In this document: positions 9,435 through 18,317 of the stretch, piece by piece
Layout: the number at the start of each line of letters is the position of its first letter
Position numbering within the stretch: the stretch's first letter is position 1
NCBI RefSeq assembly: GCF_034359465.1
Contig: NZ_CP110820.1
Span: 612,501-676,500 of the forward strand
Direction of reading: 5' to 3'
DNA length: 64,000 bases
Source of the DNA: Candidatus Bandiella woodruffii
GTDB lineage: Bacteria > Pseudomonadota > Alphaproteobacteria > Rickettsiales > Midichloriaceae
The notes under the pieces: model-generated
What the model saw: only the letters and a program-made list of their open reading frames with translations
Told to the model about the DNA's origin: nothing
Database searches by the model: none
Made by a program: the position numbers and the translations under genes

Positions 9435-10564
9435 AAAAAATATTACTGCTCTTTTTGTTACTAGCCATATGCTCTTGTTCAAGCGAATATAAAAAAAGGC
9501 GCTATAGCGTTAGAGAAGCAAGATTTGCAAAAGTTGAATATCATGAAATACTGGGATGGAATGCAGACCATCACTTAGTTAGCCTCAACACATTTGCAAA
9601 TTCGTGCAAGGCGATTATGCAAAAAAAGGGTGGCAGTGCAATAAGCGGTTTGACTTCTTTAGGGGGTAAAGCCGATTCCTGGAAGGTGATTTGCGAGAAC
9701 TTACAAAAAAATAAAATCACAACAAATACAGAGGCAAGGAAATTTTTTGAACGATGGTTTACTCCTTACAAAGTCTTAGACTCTCAGAATAGCGCTCTTG
9801 GTAAATTTACTGGTTATTATGAAATAGAGCTCAATGGCCATATACAAAAAACAAACAAGTATAAATATCCGGTGTACGCCCCTCCCCCAAATCTCACCGA
9901 ACACAAAGGAAGGAGCCACTTATCACACACCGCCATAAACAATGGATCGTTAAGGGGGAAAAATTTGGAGTTCGTATGGGTTGATAACCATGCGAAGTTG
10001 AAATTTATGCACATTCAAGGCTCTGGCAGAATTAAATTAGCGACAGGACAATTAATGCGAGTGGGTTACGCAGGACAAAACGGGTTTGAATACAAATCTA
10101 TTGGTCCCTATTTTAAAGAATACAACGCCAAAAATGTTAATTCTGCACTGGACATGATGGAATGGATTGAAAGAAACCCAAAGATTGGTAAAAAAATTAT
10201 GGGAAAAAATCAATCTTATGTGTTTTTCAGAAAGATTGATGGACCGGGGCCAATTGGCGCGCAAGGAATTGCATTGACCCCAGAGCGTTCGGTTGCTATT
10301 GATAGAGGCATTTACCCTTATGGAACTCCAACTTGGGTTGATACATATTTACCAAGCACAAGGAATTACCTGCAAAGACACTACAGAAGATTGTTAATTG
10401 CCCAAGATACAGGGGGCGCAATAAAAGGTGCAATAAGGGGGGACATATTCTTCGGACATGGTTCAAGAGCTGAAGAAATGGCCTGTTATTTGAATAAAAA
10501 GGGTAAGATGTATGTGCTGTTCCCTAAAAATGTTAATGTCCCTAGCTTTTATCGAACATCATAG
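9431..10564 (+). CDS. mltA: Membrane-bound lytic murein transglycosylase A
   Basis: Outer-membrane lipoprotein that cleaves the MurNAc-GlcNAc bond of peptidoglycan to a 1,6-anhydro product. 377 residues. The signal peptide ends in a lipobox-like LLAICSCSS. MltA domain features: FTGYYE in the first third, then the double-psi barrel 3D domain near the C-terminus with VDTYLP, LLIAQDTGGAIKG and GDIFFGHG (catalytic Asp region DTGGAIKG-x-RGD). Start set at ATG 9431, overlapping the upstream stop by four bases. Confidence 0.94.
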   Translation: MKKILLLFLLLAICSCSSEYKKRRYSVREARFAKVEYHEILGWNADHHLVSLNTFANSCKAIMQKKGGSAISGLTSLGGKADSWKVICENLQKNKITTNTEARKFFERWFTPYKVLDSQNSALGKFTGYYEIELNGHIQKTNKYKYPVYAPPPNLTEHKGRSHLSHTAINNGSLRGKNLEFVWVDNHAKLKFMHIQGSGRIKLATGQLMRVGYAGQNGFEYKSIGPYFKEYNAKNVNSALDMMEWIERNPKIGKKIMGKNQSYVFFRKIDGPGPIGAQGIALTPERSVAIDRGIYPYGTPTWVDTYLPSTRNYLQRHYRRLLIAQDTGGAIKGAIRGDIFFGHGSRAEEMACYLNKKGKMYVLFPKNVNVPSFYRTS

Positions 10565-10577
10565 CTTACAAGCACAC

Positions 10578-10690
10578 CTGACTTTTGACAGAGAGCTTGG
10601 AATATGAGTGAGGGGCATACAAAAGTATGTGACGAAATGCGAATTCCGAAATATTTTGAGGCCAATTTTTAAAGTTAGCAGAGTATATAG
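10578..10690 (+). repeat. Dispersed palindromic repeat PR-1
   Basis: Member of the PR family defined at 14630-14796. Matches include AGAGAGCTTGGAA, the inner hairpin CATACAAAAGTATG (10615-10628), GACGAAATGCGAA and GGCCAATTTTTAAAGTTAGC. Confidence 0.75.
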
Positions 10691-10722
10691 CAAGCAAAGA
10701 TTCTGCGATATTAACTAAATGC

Positions 10723-10750
10723 TTGAACTTTGACAAAACGAAGCTACAAT
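10723..10750 (+). promoter_or_regulatory. Possible promoter of the EgtD-like gene
   Basis: TTGAAC (10723-10728) and TACAAT (10745-10750) with a 16-base spacer. Transcription would start near 10757, just before the GGAGG ribosome site of the gene at 10776. Confidence 0.45.
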
Positions 10751-10775
10751 CGTGTATGTAATGTGGAGGTTAACG

Positions 10776-11714
10776 ATGACAGTGTTACAAAACTTTAAAA
10801 ACCTTTTTTCTAGGAGGAAATCTGGTCATCTTACTGAGTATGTTTATGAATATGATGATTCCTACTACGAACAGCTACTTAATTACGATGACTACTATAA
10901 TGCATGCATGGAAGATAGGATATTATCATCTAACTCCAAAAGAATCAGAAATGTTTTTCCAGAAATACATCAAGTTATAGACATTGGGGTTGGCACCGAA
11001 AGTTCAGTGGAATCCAAAACTTGTAAGTTTTTGGGGTTGCTGAAGGAATTTCAAATCTACAGTGCAATAGATTTACATGAGGAATTTGCAAAATTGGTTG
11101 GTAGACAGGTGCTTAAACTTTTCCCCAAGATAGAATCTCGATATTATCAAGCGAACTTTTTGTCTAAATTAAGCGATATTAACGAACTTTTGGAAAGAGG
11201 TGAAAGAAATAACGTAATCACCTTTTTTGGTAGCACGCTAGGGAACTTAAGCAATCCTGACATAGATTTACTGATGGCTAATTTTCAGTCATTAACAAGT
11301 GAAGGGGACTACCTTGTTATGGGAATAGACTGCAACCAAGACCCTAGCACTTTAAATGCTGCTTATAACAATTATTGGTTAAAACAACTGACTTTAAACA
11401 CAATGAGGTATTTAAAGGAAATCGCATGCTTGGATGATTTTGATCCAGAAGCATTTGATTTTGTCTATAATTGGAACACAAATAACAGAACAGTGGAGCT
11501 TGGTCTTAAGGCTCAGTCGGAGCAGCAAATTTCAATTGAAGGTGAGATTTTTACCATAAGAGTTGGTGATTACTTCCATATCATTAATTCAAAAAAATTT
11601 CTGATAAAAGAAATCGAGGAACTAATGCAAGTTAACAACTTTCAAATAATAGATTCATTAAAAGCAAGTGATGAGTTGCCAAACTACAGGCTGCTTATAG
11701 GAAGAAAACTATAG
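10776..11714 (+). CDS. EgtD-like histidine-specific SAM methyltransferase
   Basis: 312 residues, matching the Methyltransf_33/EgtD family. Visible landmarks: the SAM loop VIDIGVGTESSVESKT (about residues 75-90), FFGSTLGNLSNPD (about 150) and LVMGIDCNQDPSTLNAAYNN, the characteristic (D)xxKDPxxLxxAY-like block that holds the amino acid substrate. EgtD trimethylates histidine to hercynine on the way to ergothioneine. No egtB or other ergothioneine gene is adjacent, so the substrate is uncertain. Start chosen at 10776 because GGAGG lies 7 bases upstream; a frame extending to 10752 lacks such a site. Stand-alone gene followed by a PR repeat and ISc. Confidence 0.78.
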   Translation: MTVLQNFKNLFSRRKSGHLTEYVYEYDDSYYEQLLNYDDYYNACMEDRILSSNSKRIRNVFPEIHQVIDIGVGTESSVESKTCKFLGLLKEFQIYSAIDLHEEFAKLVGRQVLKLFPKIESRYYQANFLSKLSDINELLERGERNNVITFFGSTLGNLSNPDIDLLMANFQSLTSEGDYLVMGIDCNQDPSTLNAAYNNYWLKQLTLNTMRYLKEIACLDDFDPEAFDFVYNWNTNNRTVELGLKAQSEQQISIEGEIFTIRVGDYFHIINSKKFLIKEIEELMQVNNFQIIDSLKASDELPNYRLLIGRKL

Positions 11715-11729
11715 TGAAGCACATATTTG

Positions 11730-11819
11730 CAATTGGGCATCGCGCCATATGTAACACTGCTGACTTCAAAAATTAGCGTCGTCATTTTTGCGCTCTCGCA
11801 TAACGTCTGGGTACCATTT
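11730..11819 (-). repeat. Dispersed palindromic repeat PR-2, part 1 (split by ISc)
   Basis: With 13019-13090 this forms one PR copy when ISc copy G and one CATTT repeat are removed. The complement contains the AGCATGAGGAGCGTAC block across the junction and AAAAATGACGACGCTAATTTTTGAAGT on this side. Confidence 0.65.
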
Positions 11820-13018
11820 GGGAGCGTTGAAAGATAAAATAAGGATAAATGTGATGGTTTGATTTAAGGAAGTTTGGACCATGGTCTAAAAAAATTAACA
11901 AAAAACTGGTTTCCCCAAGAATTCAAAAGATTTCTTTGAGGTGGGATATGGTAATTTTTAGCTTTTTATTGATTCTGCGAAGCGTGATTTTATGAGCTTA
12001 CGCAGTAAGACCGTTAAACGTTTTAAATTAAAGCAGATAGCATTCATAAATTCAGCAAACTGATTTTTGGCAATTCCTATGTATCGCAATCGTTTATTAT
12101 CTTGAGAAAACACCCTCTCAAACGGAGCCCTTATGGAAGTATAGTATCGATCAAGGTCAAAATTCTTTTGCTTCATATTGTTTTTCTTGATGGCGCAAAA
12201 ATGAATACCTCTGCTTTTAGCTGCATTCTTTGCTGGTGCAACACAATACCCTTTGTCAGCATAAACTGCTCCACTATTTGGTAAAACATGCGCAACTCCC
12301 TTTGCATCGGTAACATTAGCAGGCGTTATAGCAACCTTGTTGATCATTCCGGATTGAATATCTACGCTTACATGTTTTTCTTATAGCCATACCAAAATTT
12401 ACTACCACCCTTGCACCCTATTTTGGCTTGTTTATCATGTGCGACTTTAGGCAAGACTTCGTTGTTAAGTTTTTCATATTTTTGTTTTCTGGCTTCATCC
12501 CGCTCTTCCCATAAATTAGCTTTGGAGATCAAGTGACTTGCATCAACAAAAGTAAATACCTCGCTCATATATCCTTGAGATTTTAGTTGATCTCTAAAAA
12601 TGGCAAAGATTTTTGATAACAAATTTGTTCCTATCTTTGAGCGGATTCTACTAAAAACGCTATAATCAGGTGTGGCTTCGGTTAAATCAAAATCACAAAA
12701 CCACTTGGCTGCAACACTGTCACTCAAATATCTTTCTAGTTCACGATCTGACAAATCTTCCATAAACTGTAACAACAAGCATTTAAATAAACGTAAAACA
12801 CCATATCCCTTATAATTAGCAGGAGATTCAATTCCCTTCAGCTCTTGCTCTGCTGCCCCAAAATTAAACAGCTCCTTAAATTTGCGATATTGATGCTCAC
12901 TACCAACCAATTGATCCAAACATACCATTATTATTTGATGCGCTGATGACATTTTTCTCTTCTTTATTCTGTAATCCACTCCACTATACCTTTCTTTATT
13001 CCATCTTGCAACACTCCC
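11820..13018 (-). mobile_element. ISc copy G (IS5-like), intact
   Basis: 1199 bp. Ends are GGGAGCGTTGAAAGATAAAA at 11820 and, on the complement at 13018, GGGAGTGTTGCAAGATGGAA: imperfect inverted repeats. Flanked by the 5-bp direct repeat CATTT (11815-11819 and 13019-13023). It interrupts a PR repeat, not a gene. Confidence 0.92.
11958..12952 (-). CDS. IS5-like transposase (ISc copy G), -1 frameshift
   Basis: First frame from ATG 12952 (MSSAHQIIMVCLDQLVG) to 12368 carries the DUF772-type N-terminal domain (LQFMEDLSDRELERYL) and the first catalytic Asp (FVDASHLISK). The second frame (to 11958) continues GMINKVAITPANVTDAKG, the second Asp (YADKGYC) and the Glu (RAPFERVFSQ). The junction AAGAAAAACATG at about 12370 fuses after a -1 slip to give YGYKKHVSVDIQSGMINK. 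Copy H has the identical junction, so this is a conserved programmed site and not a random lesion. A longer frame extending to 13045 starts outside the IS and is not used. Confidence 0.88.
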
Positions 13019-13090
13019 CATTTGTACGCTCCTCATGCTCGGCACTCAACTCCTTACCAATTTTTAAAATACTTTGAGTATACTCATCTT
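13019..13090 (-). repeat. Dispersed palindromic repeat PR-2, part 2
   Basis: Continuation of the PR copy split by ISc copy G: GTACGCTCCTCATGCTC (complement GAGCATGAGGAGCGTAC) followed by a diverged arm. Confidence 0.6.
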
Positions 13091-13101
13091 AAAGTTATCT
13101 T

Positions 13102-13129
13102 TTGACGTTTAAATTATCATAGTTATATA
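13102..13129 (+). promoter_or_regulatory. Possible pdxST promoter
   Basis: TTGACG (13102-13107) and TATATA (13124-13129) are 16 bases apart. A start near 13136 would leave about 85 bases of leader before pdxS. It lies downstream of the ISc insertion, so expression need not depend on the IS. Confidence 0.45.
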
Positions 13130-13219
13130 TCCTTATTTTTGGAGCATAAAAATTTCCTTTTAGCTTTCTCTTGGTTATGTTATACAAGCATATTGCTGAT
13201 ACTTGAATATAACAAACCT

Positions 13220-14032
13220 ATGGAATCTAAAGTAGCTTTTACAAACATGCTCTGCTCTGGCGTCATTATGGATGTGATGAACGAGGAACAAGCAAAAATA
13301 GCGGAAAATGCTGGAGCTTGTGCAGTTATGGCATTGGAGCGAGTTCCTGCTTTGATAGTAAGAGACGGTGGTATTGCAAGGGCTAGTGACCCCGCGATGA
13401 TAAAAAAAATTCAGAAAGCAGTATCCATTCCTGTGATGGCTAAATGCAGGATTGGACACACTGTTGAAGCAAGAATTTTGCAGGCTTTAGAAGTTGATTG
13501 TATAGATGAAAGCGAGGTATTGACCATTGCAGACCAAGAAGCTTATATTGATAAACACCAATTTTCGATCCCATTTGTATGTGGTTGCCGCAATTTAAGT
13601 GAAGCACTTCGTAGAATTAATGAGGGAGCAGCTCTAATCAGATGCAAAGGGAACGCTGGTACTGGGAACATAGTAGAAGCGGTTAAACACCTAAAAGCAG
13701 TCAAAAATGAAATTTTGCAGCTAAAAAACCTTACCTCGGCTGAAATAAAAGAGAAAGCCGAAATCATGGGGATCAAAGAGTCTCTATTGGGGTATGTTGT
13801 GAAAGAGCAAAAACTGCCAGTACCTTTTTTCGCTGCAGGCGGTGTTGCGACTCCCGCTGATGCAGCACTTTGTATGGAACTTGGTGCGGAGTCTGTATTT
13901 GTGGGGAGTGGTATATTTTTAAGTTCAAATCCTCAGAAAAGAGCAAGAGCTATAGTTGAAGCTGTGAACTTTTGGCGAGACCCTCAAAAACTAGCGGAAA
14001 TATCCGAAGACCTAGGAGAGGGAATGAGGTGA
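13220..14032 (+). CDS. pdxS: Pyridoxal 5'-phosphate synthase subunit PdxS
   Basis: Makes pyridoxal phosphate from ribose 5-phosphate, glyceraldehyde 3-phosphate and ammonia delivered by PdxT (the DXP-independent B6 route). (beta/alpha)8 barrel of 270 residues. Motifs: [20 protein letters not shown] with the substrate-binding Asp, VMALERVPA, the Schiff-base Lys in [30 protein letters not shown], the second Lys in [11 protein letters not shown] and [13 protein letters not shown]. It is about 20 residues shorter at the ends than typical 290-residue PdxS. ATG 13220 is chosen because homology begins there; the longer TTG frame adds a hydrophobic, non-homologous leader. Confidence 0.95.
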   Translation: MESKVAFTNMLCSGVIMDVMNEEQAKIAENAGACAVMALERVPALIVRDGGIARASDPAMIKKIQKAVSIPVMAKCRIGHTVEARILQALEVDCIDESEVLTIADQEAYIDKHQFSIPFVCGCRNLSEALRRINEGAALIRCKGNAGTGNIVEAVKHLKAVKNEILQLKNLTSAEIKEKAEIMGIKESLLGYVVKEQKLPVPFFAAGGVATPADAALCMELGAESVFVGSGIFLSSNPQKRARAIVEAVNFWRDPQKLAEISEDLGEGMR

Positions 14033-14589
14033 AAACAATAGGGGTTATACTGTACCAAGGGGCCGGGCATCTCCACATGGATGCACTTGGAAAGTTGGGC
14101 TTCAATCCCACTCCTATATATGCTGAGACTAATTTAACCCAACTGGATGGTTTGATTTTGCCGGGTGGAGAAAGTTCGGTGCAATATGCTTATTGTTTAA
14201 ACAACGGACTGGATGAGAAGATAAGAAAATATGCATCGTTAAAAAAACCTATACTTGGCACTTGTGCTGGAGCTATTTTACTATCCAAATATTCTTCTGA
14301 AAAAGTAAAGGGGTTTGGATTGATCGATGTAAACATTATTAGAAATTTCTATGGCAGACAGATTAAGAGTGCTACTGTCAGAACCGATTATGGTAACGAA
14401 GCAATATTTATTAGAGCTCCTAAATTTATAAATGTGAATTTATCTGATGTGGAAGTGATAGATAGCTACGCTAAACAACCAATATTCATCAAACAAAACA
14501 ACATATATTGCACGACCTTTCACCCAGAACTTGGAAGGCTTGATCAGAACAATATAATATCAAAAATATATAGCGGGTTTTATAATTAA
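14029..14589 (+). CDS. pdxT: Pyridoxal 5'-phosphate synthase glutaminase subunit PdxT
   Basis: Class I glutamine amidotransferase that hydrolyses glutamine and channels ammonia to PdxS in a 12+12 complex. 186 residues from a GTG start that overlaps the pdxS stop (GTGA). LPGGESS oxyanion strand, nucleophile Cys in [10 protein letters not shown] and the His/Glu pair in TFHPELG are all present. Adjacent and translationally coupled to pdxS, which fixes the function firmly. Confidence 0.95.
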   Translation: MKTIGVILYQGAGHLHMDALGKLGFNPTPIYAETNLTQLDGLILPGGESSVQYAYCLNNGLDEKIRKYASLKKPILGTCAGAILLSKYSSEKVKGFGLIDVNIIRNFYGRQIKSATVRTDYGNEAIFIRAPKFINVNLSDVEVIDSYAKQPIFIKQNNIYCTTFHPELGRLDQNNIISKIYSGFYN

Positions 14590-14629
14590 CCTAGATTTTG
14601 CACAATAATTAAAACCACTACCCTGAACA

Positions 14630-14796
14630 GATATACCTCTAGTAAATCAAGAGTTGATGAAATTTATAGACGACAGAGAACTTGGAAAAGAGCGAGGAAT
14701 ACGAGTGATGAGCATGAGGAACGTACAAAAGTACGTGACGAAATGCGAAGTCCGAAGTATTTTGACGCCAATTTTTCAAGTTATCGGAGTATATAC
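14630..14796 (+). repeat. Dispersed palindromic repeat PR-3 (best copy)
   Basis: Reference copy of the PR family. Outer arms AACTTGGAAAA (left, about 14679) and TTTTTCAAGTT (right, about 14772) are complementary; an inner hairpin ACGTAC-AAAA-GTACGT sits at 14721-14736. It lies between the convergent pdxT and fabH genes. Confidence 0.8.
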
Positions 14797-14844
14797 AACA
14801 GTAGGCTTTTTAATTTAATGAGAGGAGTTTTAAAGTCACAAATG

Positions 14845-14874
14845 GCATGGCTCGGGATTGTGCGCAAGCCATGC
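14845..14874. terminator. Hairpin between convergent pdxT and fabH
   Basis: Perfect 8-bp stem GCATGGCT/AGCCATGC with a 14-base loop. It is not followed by a clear T-run on either strand, so its role as terminator is only suggested by its position. Confidence 0.35.
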
Positions 14875-14951
14875 ATCCATTTCGCCACATTAATAATTCT
14901 TCAAGTTAATTCGGTATATTAGTCATTCGAATTTGTTAGGAAGCAAAGATT

Positions 14952-15914
14952 TTACAACCTGATTAATGCACTGCCCCAGGCCAAGCCCCCTCCTATGGCA
15001 GATAATGCAATCAAGTCTCCTGTCTTTACTTTTGCGTCCTTGACGTAGCAATCTAAAGCCAAAGGAATAGAAGCTGCGGAAGTGTTGGCATGCTCGCTCA
15101 CCATTGAGATTGCTTTGTCCATGTTTATTTCCAGCTTCTCTGCTACTGCTTTAATAATACGATAGTTGGCTTGATGTAACAACAGCCAGTCAAGATCATG
15201 AATACTTAGCTTATTTTTTTCCACTATTGATTTAATTGAATCAGACATTTTTATGACTGCGTGTCTAAAAACCTCACTACCAGCCATTCGAATTTTACTC
15301 TCCTTATTTTTTCTGGAAACGCCACCATCAACCATCAAAAACTCTTCGTATTGACCATCAGAATACAGTTTGATATCTAATATCCCATCATTTTTTTCCC
15401 CTTCCCGCTGTTCTAAAATTACGCAACCTGCTCCGTCACCAAATAGTACACATGTGTTCCGATCTTTCCAGTCGACTATTCTTGACATTACATCCGCCCC
15501 TATGACTGCAATCCTTTTGACTTGTTGCGCTTTTAGAAGAGAGTCTGCCACTTGCAGTGCATAGATAAAACCTGCACACACAGCCTGTATGTCAAAGGCA
15601 AAACCACCTCTCATGCCTATGTTATTCTGTACTCTAACAGCTGTTGCAGGGAATATCCTGTCTGGAGTTGTGGTTGCCACTATAATCGCGTCTAGGTAGT
15701 TGGGTGTGAGTTCCACGTGCGTTAGTGCATTTTTTAACGCCTCTGTAGCCAAATCTGAGGTATATTGCTGCTCAGGTGCTATATGTCTTTTTTTTATGCC
15801 AGTTCTTGTTGTGATCCATTCATCAGAAGTATCTACGGTTTTTGACAACTCATCGTTGGTCAAGAAATTTTCTGGTAGATAACTACCTATGCCTACAATT
15901 TTTGAGAAAATCAT
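14952..15914 (-). CDS. fabH: 3-oxoacyl-[ACP] synthase III
   Basis: Starts fatty acid synthesis by condensing acetyl-CoA with malonyl-ACP. 320 residues, full length. Catalytic triad visible: Cys in IQAVCAGFIYAL, His in LLLHQANYRII, Asn in SEHANTSAASIPLA. Also SDEWITTRTGIKKRHIA at the N-terminus and FGDGAGCVILE. Last gene of rpmF-plsX-fabH; its start is immediately after the plsX stop, implying coupling. Confidence 0.97.
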   Translation of the reverse strand: MIFSKIVGIGSYLPENFLTNDELSKTVDTSDEWITTRTGIKKRHIAPEQQYTSDLATEALKNALTHVELTPNYLDAIIVATTTPDRIFPATAVRVQNNIGMRGGFAFDIQAVCAGFIYALQVADSLLKAQQVKRIAVIGADVMSRIVDWKDRNTCVLFGDGAGCVILEQREGEKNDGILDIKLYSDGQYEEFLMVDGGVSRKNKESKIRMAGSEVFRHAVIKMSDSIKSIVEKNKLSIHDLDWLLLHQANYRIIKAVAEKLEINMDKAISMVSEHANTSAASIPLALDCYVKDAKVKTGDLIALSAIGGGLAWGSALIRL

Positions 15915-17000
15915 CTATTCTTTTAATCCTAAAATTTTCGCAGAAGTTTGCTTAATGATATCAACGAAATTTAGCCCCACTCCTTTTGCCTCAAATAACG
16001 CCAATTCTTCTGAGATTTTTGTGTTGATGTCATATTCCACTAATTGGTGAGCAGTTGAAATTGCGTTAACAATCCCGTCAACACTCGCCGATCCATGACT
16101 TTTTATGACAATTCCCTTCAAGCCCATAAACATAGCTCCATTGTTTGCATCAGGGCTTAGATGTTTGAATGACTTGCCAATGGATTGTTTTAAGACCAAA
16201 CCTGCCAATTTAGCAATGACATTGCCCTTCTCTATCGAAGCTTTTACTAAATCAATACAAGCTCCAGCGGCTCCTTCTGAAGCTTTGAGAAATATGTTGC
16301 CAGAAAACCCATCAGTTACCAAAACATCAACTTTACCTTGAGCAACCTCATGACCTTCCACAAAGCCAACAAAATTTAATTCGGATTCTTCTAGAATTTT
16401 ATAAGTCATTTGCTCTAGTTCCCTTCCCTTGCTTGTTTCACTTCCTACGTTCAATATACCAACTTTAGGATTTTCTTTTTGGAAAAGCGCCCTAGCAAAG
16501 CAACTGCCCATTAATGCGAATTGGAAAAGGTGAGTTTCGCTGCACTCAAGGTTTGCGCCCATATCCAATACTATGGTTTTATCTTTTTTCATGTTTGGGA
16601 ATACTCCAGCTATAGCTGGCCTTTTGATATTTCCTATGGTGCCAAGTAACATCTTTGCAATCAACATAAGTGCCCCTGTATTCCCGCAGGAAACAACGGT
16701 GTGCGCTTGCCCGTTTTGCACCGCTTCAATTGCCTTTCTCATGCTGGAGTTTTTACCATTCCTCCAAGCTTCAGTGGGTTTGTCGTCATCAGAGATGGCT
16801 TCGTCACAATTTATTAGTTTATACCTATTTTTAGGCAGTTGATGCAGAATCACATATGGCAAAACATCCATTTTTTTGCCGTATATTTGGAAAAAAGTAT
16901 CACCATTGGTGGCTAAAAACCTCCCAATAGCTTCAACAACAGCACTTGGCGAATTAGCACCTCCCATAGCGTCAATGCTAATCAAGATTTTTTGAGACAT
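15915..17000 (-). CDS. plsX: Phosphate acyltransferase PlsX
   Basis: Converts acyl-ACP to acyl-phosphate for phosphatidic acid synthesis; peripheral at the inner membrane. 361 residues with the N-terminal SIDAMGGANSP, SCGNTGALM, LDMGAN, VGSETSKG and DGFSGNIFLKASEGA motifs. ATG 17000 is preferred over a TTG six bases earlier. Standard position between rpmF and fabH. Confidence 0.96.
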   Translation of the reverse strand: MSQKILISIDAMGGANSPSAVVEAIGRFLATNGDTFFQIYGKKMDVLPYVILHQLPKNRYKLINCDEAISDDDKPTEAWRNGKNSSMRKAIEAVQNGQAHTVVSCGNTGALMLIAKMLLGTIGNIKRPAIAGVFPNMKKDKTIVLDMGANLECSETHLFQFALMGSCFARALFQKENPKVGILNVGSETSKGRELEQMTYKILEESELNFVGFVEGHEVAQGKVDVLVTDGFSGNIFLKASEGAAGACIDLVKASIEKGNVIAKLAGLVLKQSIGKSFKHLSPDANNGAMFMGLKGIVIKSHGSASVDGIVNAISTAHQLVEYDINTKISEELALFEAKGVGLNFVDIIKQTSAKILGLKE

Positions 17001-17009
17001 GAACAATTT

Positions 17010-17240
17010 TTAACTTTCTTTTGCAGCCGCTTCTGTCATGTCGCCTGACTTTTCCTCTTTCGGAGCCTTGGTTTTTACTATTTTCTTGCCGTTGTAATAG
17101 CCATCGGTTAAAGAAAGATGATGCGGTAATTTAGGCTCGCCTGTTACTGAATCATAAGCTATATTTATTTTCTGAATGCCATCATGAGACCTTCTCATGT
17201 TTCTCTTGGATTTCGACGTTTTTCTCTTAGGTACAGCCAT
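17010..17240 (-). CDS. rpmF: Ribosomal protein L32
   Basis: 76 residues beginning [20 protein letters not shown], the diagnostic bL32 N-terminus. It lacks the CxxC pairs of zinc-binding L32, as in other alphaproteobacteria. The C-terminal Lys/Glu-rich tail is longer than in many homologues. First gene of the rpmF-plsX-fabH cluster. Confidence 0.95.
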   Translation of the reverse strand: MAVPKRKTSKSKRNMRRSHDGIQKINIAYDSVTGEPKLPHHLSLTDGYYNGKKIVKTKAPKEEKSGDMTEAAAKES

Positions 17241-17299
17241 TACTAGGTTACTATTTTGTTCGTTTCTTAATAGGTCTTATACAATAAAAGCGTAATAAA

Positions 17300-17430
17300 A
17301 GCTACTAAATAATGTAATATGCGCGCACGAAATACGCTCCGATAACTTCAGCCATATTTTGGACTTCGCATTTCGTTGCGTATACCTCTCATTACTTGTA
17401 TATTTTCCAGCGCCTAGTTTGTCAGAGGCG
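17300..17430 (-). repeat. Dispersed palindromic repeat PR-4
   Basis: On the complement: AATGAGAGGTATACGCAACG, AAATGCGAAGTCC and AAGTTATCGGAGCGTAT match the PR-3 order. The left arm is diverged. Confidence 0.6.
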
Positions 17431-17444
17431 TACACATTTTCAGT

Positions 17445-18249
17445 GGGAGTGTTTTAAAAGGGATAGGAAAGAAGAAAAGAATGTGATATAAGGAGAGGGA
17501 AGGAAAAAAAAGAAAGGGAAAAATGGAGAAAATAGAATGTAAATATTGCAAAGGGAAAGGGGTATCAAAAAATGGATATGCAAGGAAAAAGCAGAGATAC
17601 AAATGTAAGAGTTGTAATAAAAACTTTACAGAAGGAGATGGTAGGAAGAATTGGAAATATGGTAATAAAGAGAGGAGCATGGTGATAAAGATGTATCTAA
17701 ATAACTGCGGAATTAGGAGGATAGCTCACATATTAAATATCCCGTTAAGTACAGTATTTTATTGGATCAAACAAGCAGGGAAAGTAGTAGATGAGATGGT
17801 GACGAATCAAAAGATAGAGGGAGATAAGAAGCGTATAGAGATATTAGAGATGGATGAGCTATATACATACGTCAAAAAAAAGAGAATAAAACAAGAATAT
17901 GGACTGCTGTCGATAGGGACAGATTCAAAACTGTTGCGTTTAAAGTAGGTTCAGGTGATAAAGAAAATTACGTAGATTTAGCTCGTGAGCTAGGAGAAAA
18001 ATACCAAATTCGTTATATGTGTACAGATGGGTATGAGGTCTATTGTCATTATAAAATTGCTCAAATACATCTGCAGACAAAGTCTGAAACTTGTTTGGTT
18101 GAGAGCTTCAATTCCTCCTTAAGGGATATGCTTGCTAGATTAAATCGCAAGACTAAACGCTTTAGCAAGTGTTCTGAAATGCTAAGATTATCCCTTGTTT
18201 TATTTTTTAACAAAGCTTTAGCTCTTTCTATCTATTTATGAACACTCCC
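17445..18249 (+). mobile_element. ISb copy I (IS1-like insertion sequence)
   Basis: 805 bp, ends GGGAGTGTTTTAAAAGG and (complement) GGGAGTGTTCATAAATAG. Perfect 8-bp target duplication TTTTCAGT at 17437-17444 and 18250-18257, so this is a recent simple insertion, 69 bp upstream of the SRP RNA gene. Confidence 0.95.
17523..18241 (+). CDS. IS1-like transposase with A AAA AAG frameshift (ISb copy I)
   Basis: Frame 1 (17523-17948) has a zinc ribbon (CKYC, CKSC), a helix-turn-helix and the first catalytic Asp (EILEMDELYTY). After eight A the sequence A AAA AAG (17876-17882) is the canonical -1 slippery heptamer. Slipping there gives KKENKTRIWTAVDRDRFK and continues to the second Asp (MCTDGYEVY), the Glu (CLVESFNSSLRD) and the stop at 18241. 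Without the slip a short InsA-like product ending LLRLK is made. Both products are expected, as in IS1. Confidence 0.9.
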
Positions 18250-18281
18250 TTTTCAGTAGGTACTTTTCTTGAATTAATAAC

Positions 18282-18310
18282 TTGCAATATACACCCATTT
18301 CATCTATTTT
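18282..18310 (+). promoter_or_regulatory. Predicted promoter of the SRP RNA gene
   Basis: TTGCAA (18282-18287) and TATTTT (18305-18310) are 17 bases apart. The expected start at about 18317 coincides with the 5' base of the folded SRP RNA. Confidence 0.5.
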
Positions 18311-18317
18311 CTGCAGT

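Noticed and set aside
18017-18241. Separate 74-residue gene in ISb
   Set aside because: It is the second half of the frameshifted ISb transposase, not an independent gene.
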